From IMG/VR virus record IMGVR_UViG_3300009537_000167, positions 1 through 24,512 of that record: a stretch of DNA of 24,512 nt; one strand, written 5' to 3'. A program made the translations under genes and the position numbers. The DNA is from a virus. Positions 1 to 7,392 of the stretch are shown in pieces. Within the stretch, counting starts at the first letter, position 1. The number at the start of each line of letters is the position of its first letter. The notes under the pieces were generated by a model. That model made no database searches and was not told the DNA's origin. It saw nothing but the letters and a program-made list of their open reading frames with translations.

Positions 1-299
1 TTCGCGCCAGCCCCGGCAGTGTCATCGGTGTTGGTGATATCCACGCCCCACACGTTGCCCCCGGGGATGTTGGTGGCGTCTACTGTCGCACTGCGGGCAA
101 ACTCCATGTCGAGCGGCATCGTGACGCTGGTTGTGCCGATGCCGAGGCGTTTGTTGGTGTTGTCCCAAAATAGGTTGGAGTTGTCCTGAGATAAAACAGG
201 ACCAGCCCCAATGAAGAGAACAGACCCCTCTGTTCCCCCAACTACCGGATCTCCTATATCTAATACATTTGTCGCGCCTGTCTGCCAGACCGGAGACAT
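1..299 (-). CDS. Tail fibre-like protein, N-terminal part (runs off the window edge)
   Basis: An open frame begins with ATG at 299 and continues to the left edge without a stop, giving about 99 residues. The start overlaps the stop of the preceding gene as TGATG. The translation contains LFIGAGPVLSQDNSNLFWD followed by NKRLGIGTT. This pattern (LSQDN, FWD, N-RLGIGTT) is seen in many phage tail fibre and appendage proteins, where it precedes repeated beta-structured segments. The fibre at 7393-8712 carries a related IGIGTTDP segment. Position after the large internal virion-like genes corresponds to T7 fibre gene 17. The fibre assignment rests on the motif and on gene order. The receptor-binding end lies outside the window. 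Confidence 0.72.
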   Translation of the reverse strand, partial: MSPVWQTGATNVLDIGDPVVGGTEGSVLFIGAGPVLSQDNSNLFWDNTNKRLGIGTTSVTMPLDMEFARSATVDATNIPGGNVWGVDITNTDDTAGAGA

Positions 300-571
300 C
301 AGCTATCCCACTCTTGGAATCGAATATCAACTGTCCCGGATGCGGCGATAATGTAGATCGCGCCTCGCCAGTTATCCTGCTGTCCTGAATTAAAGTGTGT
401 CGCGCTAGGGCGTAGCGGGAATCCATTCGCCGTCGTCACTGACGAATCGAACCCCCAGTAACAGGTAACAGACGAGGTATTATCCAGATTGAATCCTTTC
501 CGCTTAGAATTAGCGGGAATGATTTCTTGGGCGGACGTCGTGGCTGTGAAAGTGTTGTATTGGTTGGCCAT
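299..571 (-). CDS. Small beta-rich virion-associated protein (90 aa)
   Basis: This 90-residue protein has no signal peptide or membrane segment. The layout is a run like IIPANSKRKGFNLDNTSS, then aromatic and Gly-rich strands, ending in IIAASGTVDIRFQEWDS. This arrangement (conserved NxxRKGF...N start, GxIYIIAASGTVDIR end) is seen in many small phage proteins next to fibre or neck genes and suggests a compact beta fold. Its ATG overlaps the stop of the 1116-residue gene as TAATG, and its stop overlaps the next fibre gene, so it is probably made by translational coupling. The ribosome site is weak. A fibre-attachment or head-decoration role is inferred from position only. Confidence 0.7.
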   Translation of the reverse strand: MANQYNTFTATTSAQEIIPANSKRKGFNLDNTSSVTCYWGFDSSVTTANGFPLRPSATHFNSGQQDNWRGAIYIIAASGTVDIRFQEWDS

Positions 572-3500
572 TATTTTATCCCATGCTTCTTAAAAGCTCT
601 TTGGATTTTATCGGCTAATCTTTTTTTCTCCCTTGCTTTTTCTTCTTCTGATATCCCGCTATGCGCTACTATTTTCTCTGTGTTCCTTATTGCATCCTGT
701 ATATCCCTCTCTGATGTTGTTACTTTCCAGTACATCTGCTCTTCAAAACTTATCGGAAAAGCCTTGAAGCCAAATATAGTATCTGCGATTGTCCAACCAA
801 GACTCCTTACTGCGTTTTTTGGCGGTGGTCCTGGTCTTCTCTTAATTGCAGCAACCATCTTGTCAAATGAATAGCCTCCTCTCAAAGGTGATTCTCTGAC
901 TTTGACTCCTGGTGCAAAAGAAGGAAGTAATGCCTTCGCCAGGAAATCTGCCGTGTCTGCGAAATCAATATACCATGGCTCAAGTGGTTTTCTGATTGGT
1001 TTTTGAGTGAACAGACTTCTATTTGCTCCGGCTTCAAATAACGCGAGGAGTGGACCACTGGGAGGTAACACATTCGGCAATCCAAAAAAACCGCCTGATT
1101 CCCCGATGTCACCCCACGGCAGGATGTAAGACAAATCCAAAATCATCGGTAAACCTTCAGCATCTTTCACGGGCAACACAAGACCTGTCCCACGAAAAGA
1201 CTTCTTTAGGAATCGCATTTGATCGTCATCGAAGTCATGAACTTTTTTAGATTGATCCTCAATCGCGTTGAAAATGGCTTTATACTTGTAAAGCTTTGCC
1301 GGGTTCTTTACTGCTACCTCGGCAATTCTAGGTAGAGCCTTGGCTGTAAAAGTAATGAAGGGCGCACCAAAAGGAACTTCCCTCAATGCTCTTGTGGCAG
1401 GCGCTAGCTTTCTGTAATTGAAAAGCCACTTCTCTGCCTCAGCAGCTGCCTGCGCAATAGAAGTACCGCGTTCACGCTCGGCTATAAATTTGGCCGTCTT
1501 GAATAACATCTCTTCCGATTGGTATGTGTTCCCTAATTTCTCAACGACATCGCCACTAAACTTTGCCAACTTCGACACGACATCACCCCGCGTATTTTCG
1601 ACAGATGGCAAAAATCTACGTATTTCATTTTCAACGAACCCGGTCCTAAGTAAACTTGTTGTTTTTATTTCGTCAAAATACTTGCCTTTTTCTATTAGTT
1701 GTCTTGCTGCTTTCGTTAAAAGTCTTGGTTGCTGTAAAAAATCAACACCACTTAAGTCCAAGAGAATTGCGTTTGACATCATGTTTCTGAAGTGAGTGGA
1801 AGGATTCAGAATTACTTTCCCGAACTTCCAAGCACTCATGAACTTAAACCAATTCTTAGCAAGAGGAGTGAGCGGCCTTGTCATGTATAAGATCTCTCTT
1901 GCTACATCATCCCTTACCATCATCCCTGATATTTTGCCGAGAGTTTTTGTTTCCGGCAATTGCGTAAATTTAATTCCAGTGGGGGCTGCAGTCCTGAATT
2001 CTTCTGGGGATAATGCCCATTGTTTATTTTTAGAAACGATATCGAAAAACTTGGCAAATTCTACGTCCCTTGTGAGCTGTGTCGCGCCTTTTGCGAAAGG
2101 ATAAGAAGCTGTCTGTATCTCTCCGAGCGCTTTCCTTAATTCATCAGGGACATCTCCTCTCTGTAGGAATCTTTTACCTTCTATTTTCCTGGCCCTGGCA
2201 GCAAGCGCAGGAACACGCTTCGATATCTTGTCAAGGAATGATCTGAATTCAGAGGGGGACAGACTGTTCAAGGCCGCCAATTGACTTTCTGGTAATTCAA
2301 CAAGGGACTCCAGGGAAACACCCCTTTTTGCTATCTCCCGCCCCATTCCGGATTCAAATATATCATAGAGGCGGGGCAGATATCCCTTGCCGCCCTCGGT
2401 GTAGTGCTGAACAATGCGTTTAGATATTTCGCCACTCTTAGTTTGAAGCTCTCTTATTATCTGTTTCTGCCCTGGGAACTTCCCGGATATATTGACGATT
2501 GACCTGATCAATGGTTTTAGGCCAACAATGCCAATATCTTGAATATCATCCACTTCGTCCAGGATATTCTTGACTAGGTTAAATCGCTGTTTCCCAACAG
2601 TTCCCTCAGCCTTGTCTACCAAATTCATGATCTTCCCTTTTGTCCTCATGGGAAGTTTTTTTGATTGTTCGAGGGCATCAAATATACCCTGAAAATTCTT
2701 CCTGGTATCAAACCCTTTAAGTGAGAACTTGTTTGATATGGCGATTAGGTTCTCCGCTAATTTCTTGTCGCCTCTTATAGAAACGTCCTGCGCCATCTTC
2801 ATAAGCGTCTTTTTGAATGGTGCGGCGCCAACCTTCTCTAATTTCTGTATTTTCTCTTGAATACCAAATTGTTGATTCCTTAGATCGGCCAATTGTCTAC
2901 GGGTTAATTTTGTGCGAAATGTATCCTTTAGGTATCCGAGGTGTTTCGCTTCTTTTTCTAAAGCTCCGAATATTTCCTGTGTCCTCTCTGCTGCTCCCCT
3001 CAATTCAGGGTCAGAAGAAATACTCCCTCTCGCTATCTGGGCAATTCTTTTGTCTTGGCCTGCGGTAAATTTGTCCCGTATGAATCGGCCATGTTCGACG
3101 GCCTTTTCTGTTGTTGCTCCGATTCTGGCATCCATGGCATCTAATTCCTGGATAAATTCCTTGGGCGCACCACCAGCACGCTGAAAGAATCTGGCACCTG
3201 GAAGATTTTTTATTTTTGATACGACTGTCTTCATAGCTCTCCCAGCAACTTCGGTCTGGCTGGCCTTTCCAATTAAACCACCAACGCCAAACAGTAGCGG
3301 CGTGATTGGATCGGTTAAAACATCAATGGAAAATTCGGCGGCCCTTTTAGGTAAATTTATCGAGGTCGATGCTTTTATTGTGGGTTGTACTCCTGGCAAC
3401 AAGGTTTCGCCTAGGGTTGCCAGTTTCGAGGGAGGAGTTTTGGCAACCAATTTTGAAGCTGATAAGATGTATTTTTCTATAGGAAAACCAGGGGTGACAG

Positions 3501-3921
3501 AAGAAATTGAATCTATCGCCTTGGCAACTTCATCACTGAGCGGTTCTTCTTCTATTGGCTGTAACTGGAATCCTTTCTTCGGTCTAAATTTTTCAGCTAT
3601 CTTCTGGAGAGATGACTTTATCTCAATATCCCCTTTAAACTCCGGGATACTTTCTAGAACGTCTCGTCCTGTTAATTCTTGACCAGTCCTGAATCCTTCG
3701 ATAGCACCACGGGTTATACCCCTGAGGGCCGCACCCGCAGCGAATGGCTCGGTTCCCATCGGAACTTTTTGCAATTCTTCAACAAGCCCTTTCAGGGCGC
3801 CTCTTTCCGCCCCTCTAGTTTTACGAAATAAATCAACGCCTTTTTTGATTAACGATCGCTCATCTTTTATCGGCTCCAACTTAAACTTTGTTTTTTTAAT
3901 TGGCTCTAATTTGAAGGCCAT
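571..3921 (-). CDS. Very large internal virion / DNA ejection-like protein (1116 aa)
   Basis: This is the largest protein in the window. It follows two Gln/Ala-rich proteins and precedes fibre genes, the position of T7 gp16. It is Lys-rich and mostly predicted helical. Near the N-terminus the hexapeptide FKLEPI occurs at residues 3-8 and 13-18 and a variant FQLQPI at 118-123. Around residues 690-720 there is a segment ending NPSTHFRNMMSNAILL, and around 850 GAPFITFTAKALPRI. Similar NP-x-RN and PF-TF-x-KA-PR motifs occur in long phage structural or polyvalent proteins. No transglycosylase motif was recognised, unlike T7 gp16. The start has AGGA eight bases upstream of ATG. The ejection-protein role is inferred from size, composition and order. 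Confidence 0.68.
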   Translation of the reverse strand: MAFKLEPIKKTKFKLEPIKDERSLIKKGVDLFRKTRGAERGALKGLVEELQKVPMGTEPFAAGAALRGITRGAIEGFRTGQELTGRDVLESIPEFKGDIEIKSSLQKIAEKFRPKKGFQLQPIEEEPLSDEVAKAIDSISSVTPGFPIEKYILSASKLVAKTPPSKLATLGETLLPGVQPTIKASTSINLPKRAAEFSIDVLTDPITPLLFGVGGLIGKASQTEVAGRAMKTVVSKIKNLPGARFFQRAGGAPKEFIQELDAMDARIGATTEKAVEHGRFIRDKFTAGQDKRIAQIARGSISSDPELRGAAERTQEIFGALEKEAKHLGYLKDTFRTKLTRRQLADLRNQQFGIQEKIQKLEKVGAAPFKKTLMKMAQDVSIRGDKKLAENLIAISNKFSLKGFDTRKNFQGIFDALEQSKKLPMRTKGKIMNLVDKAEGTVGKQRFNLVKNILDEVDDIQDIGIVGLKPLIRSIVNISGKFPGQKQIIRELQTKSGEISKRIVQHYTEGGKGYLPRLYDIFESGMGREIAKRGVSLESLVELPESQLAALNSLSPSEFRSFLDKISKRVPALAARARKIEGKRFLQRGDVPDELRKALGEIQTASYPFAKGATQLTRDVEFAKFFDIVSKNKQWALSPEEFRTAAPTGIKFTQLPETKTLGKISGMMVRDDVAREILYMTRPLTPLAKNWFKFMSAWKFGKVILNPSTHFRNMMSNAILLDLSGVDFLQQPRLLTKAARQLIEKGKYFDEIKTTSLLRTGFVENEIRRFLPSVENTRGDVVSKLAKFSGDVVEKLGNTYQSEEMLFKTAKFIAERERGTSIAQAAAEAEKWLFNYRKLAPATRALREVPFGAPFITFTAKALPRIAEVAVKNPAKLYKYKAIFNAIEDQSKKVHDFDDDQMRFLKKSFRGTGLVLPVKDAEGLPMILDLSYILPWGDIGESGGFFGLPNVLPPSGPLLALFEAGANRSLFTQKPIRKPLEPWYIDFADTADFLAKALLPSFAPGVKVRESPLRGGYSFDKMVAAIKRRPGPPPKNAVRSLGWTIADTIFGFKAFPISFEEQMYWKVTTSERDIQDAIRNTEKIVAHSGISEEEKAREKKRLADKIQRAFKKHGIK

Positions 3922-3922
3922 T

Positions 3923-4873
3923 TTATTGTCCTAGACTGGTAGCTAACGCCCGTTCTAAAGATGCCAATACCTCTGGAAATTCCGCGTATATTTGTGAAAA
4001 TTCAGCACGTATCTCTTCTATTGTCGCCTCTCCCTTTCTTAAAGCTTGCATGGCGGCAGAGAAGTCACCGAGAGCTTTTTTCCTTAATTCTCGCGGGATA
4101 TTTTCCTCTGGTTGTAATTGTTGCCCGCCTCCTGGTCTTGTTGCTGCATCGAATTGCGCCTTCGTCTCGATAATTTTCGCCATCTTATCTTCTCGGCTTA
4201 AAAATTTTGTATTTAAGTCAGTTTGCACGAATTGAACAGCACGCGCGAAATTCGGATCTCTTTCGAATTTATTGTCAAGTATAACCAATTCCTCTTTGGT
4301 CAATCCTTTTCTGCCGACTTCTACGAATTTATTAGTAATTCTATCTACTACGCTAGGAGTACCTCCCGCTGGGCCTCTCCTTAATGCTTCAGTCCTGGCT
4401 CTTTCTAAATTTAACTCCACCTCTCTTCTTTCGGTGTCTATTGGCTCTCTGAAAATATTTTGCGATGCCGCCTGCGCAATCCCACCTCCCGCTCGAAGCG
4501 CTGCCCCTTGGACTTGTCCCTGGAATTGCTGCCCGACTGTTGATTCTTGCCCAAATGCCTGTCCGGCCCCTACCATAGACGGAAGTTGCGCCTGTTGCGC
4601 AGTTGGTGCTTTCTGTAAAAGACCAGATAATTCGTTAATAGCACTCTGTCTTTGTCTTTGAGCAGAGATAGCTAATCCTTGATTCACAAGTCCTGACCCT
4701 AACTGAATAGCACTTAAGAGATTAGAGAAATCCTGTTGTTTCTTCTGGCGCCTCGCCTGTTCTTCCTGGAACGCTTGTTGCTGTGCCTGCGACCGACGCT
4801 GCGCCAAGAGCTGTGCTACCGACGCAATTGGGAATCTTTGTTGTACGCTGAAATCTGGTGTCCCGTTAGCCAT
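3923..4873 (-). CDS. Gln/Ala-rich internal virion-like protein (316 aa)
   Basis: This 316-residue protein is strikingly rich in Gln, Ala and Arg in its first half. A QRRSQAQQQAFQEEQARRQ stretch near residues 26-44 is almost certainly helical or coiled-coil. It continues with a Gly/Gln/Ala-rich linker (about residues 85-145) and a more charged helical C-terminal half. No catalytic motif is visible. It lies one base from the next gene and two from the previous one, between a glycine-zipper protein and the 1116-residue protein, corresponding to T7 gp15. GGAGGAGG-like sequence precedes the ATG. A role in the internal core or ejection conduit is inferred from composition and synteny. A tail or head-completion role is the alternative. 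Confidence 0.62.
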   Translation of the reverse strand: MANGTPDFSVQQRFPIASVAQLLAQRRSQAQQQAFQEEQARRQKKQQDFSNLLSAIQLGSGLVNQGLAISAQRQRQSAINELSGLLQKAPTAQQAQLPSMVGAGQAFGQESTVGQQFQGQVQGAALRAGGGIAQAASQNIFREPIDTERREVELNLERARTEALRRGPAGGTPSVVDRITNKFVEVGRKGLTKEELVILDNKFERDPNFARAVQFVQTDLNTKFLSREDKMAKIIETKAQFDAATRPGGGQQLQPEENIPRELRKKALGDFSAAMQALRKGEATIEEIRAEFSQIYAEFPEVLASLERALATSLGQ

Positions 4874-4875
4874 GA

Positions 4876-6171
4876 TTATTTTCCTCCTCCTGCTTCTCCA
4901 AGTGCACCTCTAAGTCCTCCGATAATAGCACCAGCGCCAGAACCTATTGGGCCTAGGATTGCTCCCGCTGCTCCACCCGTTGCGGCACCTGATAAAGCGC
5001 CGCCCTTACTTCCAGCCTGTGGAGCCTGGATATTTGTCGGAACACCTAATGCACCAAGTTCACGCGCTAAAGCTGCTTGTCGCTCAAAATCCTCAAAACT
5101 AAAACGACGTTGAAGACCCGCTTGTTGCAGCCCTTGTCGTTGGCCCAGGATACTAGCAATCGCTTGTTCCTCTGCCGATCTATCGGCTAGAGCCTGTTCG
5201 CCCAATCTGAATTCCACCTGCTGCTGAAGCCTGGATTTCTCACGGGCGAGGGCATCTCCGAATCCAGAAGATCGGAATAAGCCTGCAGTCTGAGCGCTTT
5301 CGCCTATTACAGGAGCGGCTTCTTGAAATGCCACATCCCTCTCCCTGCCTAACAATTCTGTTAGATCAGATAGTCTTTGGCTTCTTATAGCTTGTTGAGC
5401 CAACGCTGCCTGACGTCCCTGCTCCGCTACTCTCAAGGCTTCTTCTTCTAGTCTCCGTTGCCCAATCTCTCGGTCTAAATCGCCAACAGTTGTAGGGATG
5501 CGAACTGGTCCTGTAACCGGAAGAGGACCAATAGGTTGACCTGTAACCGGATCTGTGATGGAAGTTATGGGTTCTTGCAAGCCTGGAGGAGGTGGAATTG
5601 TTCCGCCAGGAGGAGGTTGCGTAACAGGTAGAGGTGCTGGCACAGGAGCAGGAGCAGGAGGCGCAAGCGCTTCCTCTCCTGGAGGAGCAGTAGCCTGCGC
5701 TCTCTCTTCAATTAAATCTAGAACACCAGTCCCTAGACTTTCCTCTGGTATTCTTCCGCTAGTGATATCTTCTAAAGAAGGAAGAATCCCTTCTGGAAGT
5801 TTTTCGATTTCATTCCGAGTAAAGGGGACTTTACCTCTTACGAAATCGCCTCCGCTTTTCGAGGACAACTCCGCGAACTTATTAAACCGCGGTAATCTCG
5901 CTAAAGTATTCGCAGCATTAGCCCCTCCGAACGATCTGATAATATTGACAGAATTATTAAACTGTTCTGCTAAGGGCTCAATCCTGTCCAAATAATCTGT
6001 AATAGAAAGTTCCCCTTCTTGCACCTTTTGTTTAAGCGCATCGAACAGATCTAACGTCCTATCCATCCCATTAAACGTCCCTACTGATGCCGCCCCTATA
6101 TCCGGCAGAGTAACATCTAAGACATTCTTACCAGTTGCTGTTTCTATTTCTTTGACAAAATCTCTTGCCAT
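4876..6171 (-). CDS. Internal virion-like protein with glycine-zipper C-terminus (431 aa)
   Basis: The protein has three parts. Residues 1-160 are mixed helical sequence. Residues 163-197 are a proline-rich linker containing PPAPAPVPAPLP and TIPPPPG. Residues 230-370 are a highly charged Ala/Gln/Arg/Glu helical region, probably coiled-coil. Residues 389-424 form a Gly/Ala/Ile zipper (ALSGAATGGAAGAILGPIG then SGAGAIIGGL) of the kind that packs in membranes. A C-terminal glycine zipper on a phage internal protein suggests membrane insertion during DNA ejection, as proposed for T7 gp14. The ATG is preceded by GGAGGGG. It is the first of three consecutive internal-virion-like genes. The function is inferred; the domain layout is read directly. 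Confidence 0.65.
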   Translation of the reverse strand: MARDFVKEIETATGKNVLDVTLPDIGAASVGTFNGMDRTLDLFDALKQKVQEGELSITDYLDRIEPLAEQFNNSVNIIRSFGGANAANTLARLPRFNKFAELSSKSGGDFVRGKVPFTRNEIEKLPEGILPSLEDITSGRIPEESLGTGVLDLIEERAQATAPPGEEALAPPAPAPVPAPLPVTQPPPGGTIPPPPGLQEPITSITDPVTGQPIGPLPVTGPVRIPTTVGDLDREIGQRRLEEEALRVAEQGRQAALAQQAIRSQRLSDLTELLGRERDVAFQEAAPVIGESAQTAGLFRSSGFGDALAREKSRLQQQVEFRLGEQALADRSAEEQAIASILGQRQGLQQAGLQRRFSFEDFERQAALARELGALGVPTNIQAPQAGSKGGALSGAATGGAAGAILGPIGSGAGAIIGGLRGALGEAGGGK

Positions 6172-6172
6172 C

Positions 6173-6667
6173 TTACCCCTCCAGGTCCTTGATTAATATC
6201 GTTGCGTATTTCTTCCACCCATCACCCATCAATCTCAAAAAAGGTTCATGATTCCGGCAAACCACGTTGGTTATGTGGGAACAAAAATACTTCTTAGCCT
6301 GCGCTTCAATTTTCGGGAAATTTTCTTTCGTAAACTTCCCGTCCCTATAACCAGGCGCCACATACCCCTGATTAACTGTATACGTCAACCTGTTGTCGAT
6401 ATCCTTAACAACATGCGCCAGGGCGTAGGCGGCTATTTCCCCTTCTTCGTCAAGAGCAAGCCAAAAATCTCCGCCACCCTTAAGAGTAGTTGCATTAGCT
6501 ATACTTTGGATCGTTTGGTTAAAAAAACCAATCGGATCTCCGTGTACTCCTGAGTCGTCGATAAAGTTTAAGATCGCGTGTTCGAGCTTAGGCTTTACCG
6601 CTATCGGGATTTCCCTCGTCAGTTTTAACTCTGGTATTTTGTTTTCCATTAGGGCTAAGTAACTCAA
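6173..6667 (-). CDS. GNAT-fold-like protein, T7 gp13-like position (164 aa)
   Basis: The central and C-terminal part has a GNAT-like layout: a strand (FWLALDEEGEIAAYALAHVV, about residues 68-87), a second strand with YVAPGYRDGK at the usual acetyl-CoA loop position, a helix, then NHEPFLRLMGDGWKKYATIL resembling the terminal GNAT helix and strand. The acetyl-CoA loop is degenerate (no clear RxxGxG), so it may be non-enzymatic. Phage T7 gp13, which precedes the internal core proteins, looks similar. The chosen start is TTG at 6667, which has AGGA six bases upstream; an in-frame ATG at 6649 has no good ribosome site. The 5' end overlaps a 57-codon gene by 80 bases. Acetyltransferase activity is not established. 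Confidence 0.62.
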   Translation of the reverse strand: MSYLALMENKIPELKLTREIPIAVKPKLEHAILNFIDDSGVHGDPIGFFNQTIQSIANATTLKGGGDFWLALDEEGEIAAYALAHVVKDIDNRLTYTVNQGYVAPGYRDGKFTKENFPKIEAQAKKYFCSHITNVVCRNHEPFLRLMGDGWKKYATILIKDLEG

Positions 6668-6761
6668 TTATTTTCCTGTTAATTTGTTGTAGCTTTGCCT
6701 GCCATATCTCAATTTGAGTTGTGGCCTCACCCTTTTGCTTGTACAACTCTTGTATTTCCAT
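6588..6761 (-). CDS. Small helical protein, 57 aa, overlapping the next gene
   Basis: ATG at 6761 overlaps the stop of the preceding gene (TAATG) and has GGAG eight bases upstream. The frame is open to TAA at 6588-6590. The translation begins MEIQELYKQKGEATTQIEIW and continues QAKLQQINRKIIELL. It is an amphipathic, coiled-coil-like helix with a short polar tail (residues 36-57) and no membrane segment. Small helical proteins of this type are common in phage structural clusters. Without it, 93 bases between the flanking genes would be empty, which this packed genome otherwise avoids. The last 80 bases overlap the GNAT-like gene in another frame. The function is unknown. Confidence 0.6.
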   Translation of the reverse strand: MEIQELYKQKGEATTQIEIWQAKLQQINRKIIELLSPNGKQNTRVKTDEGNPDSGKA

Positions 6762-7138
6762 TATTTCATCTCCGTTCCGTAGATTGTAAATGTCAAAGCG
6801 TTTGCCGTGTCGGTTCGTACCGCTATATTACCGTTGGTATTATTCAAATACAAAGGGCCAAATTTATCGTCACCGAAAAAGGCCGTGGTATTAGACAAGA
6901 GAATTCCGTCCCAAAATAACGCAGTTGTCTCATCGTAGGTAGTCCCATCGGAATCATGGAATATCCTGAATTTAGCGGAAGAACCGCTGGAATTGCAGAT
7001 AATGATATTCTCGACTCTAGTGACAGCATTCCCCGGAGGGGAGTAAATCGAAGCAGCTGTTGTATTGGCTGGCCTCAATTGGCCCAACTGCTTCCTTGCA
7101 CTTCCTGTGACTATCTCAACTTGTTGTGTTAATGGCAT
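6761..7138 (-). CDS. Beta-structured small virion-associated protein (125 aa)
   Basis: The protein starts MPLTQQVEIVTGSARKQLGQ and continues RPANTTAASIYSPPGN, then ENIIICNSSGSSAKFRIFHD, with DGTTYDETTALFWD and a closing LTFTIYGTEMK. Alternating hydrophobic residues and Asn/Ser/Thr/Gly turns indicate an all-beta fold. The core pattern (RPANTTA, CNSSG, RIFHDxDGTTYD, ALF.D) is one I recognise from uncharacterised tailed-phage proteins, usually beside fibre genes. Its start overlaps the previous stop and its stop overlaps the next start (TAATG at both ends), so it belongs to a translationally coupled chain. A fibre-accessory or adaptor role is likely but not demonstrated. Confidence 0.72.
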   Translation of the reverse strand: MPLTQQVEIVTGSARKQLGQLRPANTTAASIYSPPGNAVTRVENIIICNSSGSSAKFRIFHDSDGTTYDETTALFWDGILLSNTTAFFGDDKFGPLYLNNTNGNIAVRTDTANALTFTIYGTEMK

Positions 7139-7380
7139 TAAGTTATATCCACGTTAGTATCAACGTCTGCCGAGATCGCGGATGTTTGATTATCAACCGC
7201 ATTGCCAATCTCAGCGCGTTTCACTGTCTTAATAATAAAATCCTCTATCAACATTCTTTTTGAAAATTGAATCTTCGTTTCTTCTCCTATCTTCCTTGTA
7301 TCATAGTCGTACTCAGAAGCAATTGCATTAACAACACGGCTTACCTGCCCGTCTGGTATTGAAATGTTTATATTTGCCAT
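7138..7380 (-). CDS. Small conserved phage protein (80 aa)
   Basis: The sequence begins MANINISIPDGQVSRVVNAI and contains a central basic helical part with FSKRMLIEDFIIKTVKRAE (about residues 39-57), then an Asp/Asn-rich tail ending NVDIT. No enzymatic motif or membrane segment is visible. The strand-like start (ISIPDGQVSRVVNAI) followed by a helix is common in small uncharacterised proteins near phage fibre genes. The ATG is preceded by AAGGAGA at good spacing, and the stop overlaps the start of the next gene as TAATG. The coding call is firm because of the ribosome site and tight packing. The function is unknown; it may be a fibre chaperone or minor tail component. Confidence 0.7.
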   Translation of the reverse strand: MANINISIPDGQVSRVVNAIASEYDYDTRKIGEETKIQFSKRMLIEDFIIKTVKRAEIGNAVDNQTSAISADVDTNVDIT

Positions 7381-7392
7381 TACAAAATCTCC

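Noticed and set aside
22-426. A 134-codon frame near the left edge
   Set aside because: It crosses two genes with clear fibre and virion motifs in other frames; the truncated fibre start at 299 explains the region better.
4736-5995. Plus-strand frames of 125 and 146 codons opposite the glycine-zipper protein
   Set aside because: They are antisense images of Gly/Ala/Pro-rich coding sequence and no other plus-strand gene is supported in the window.
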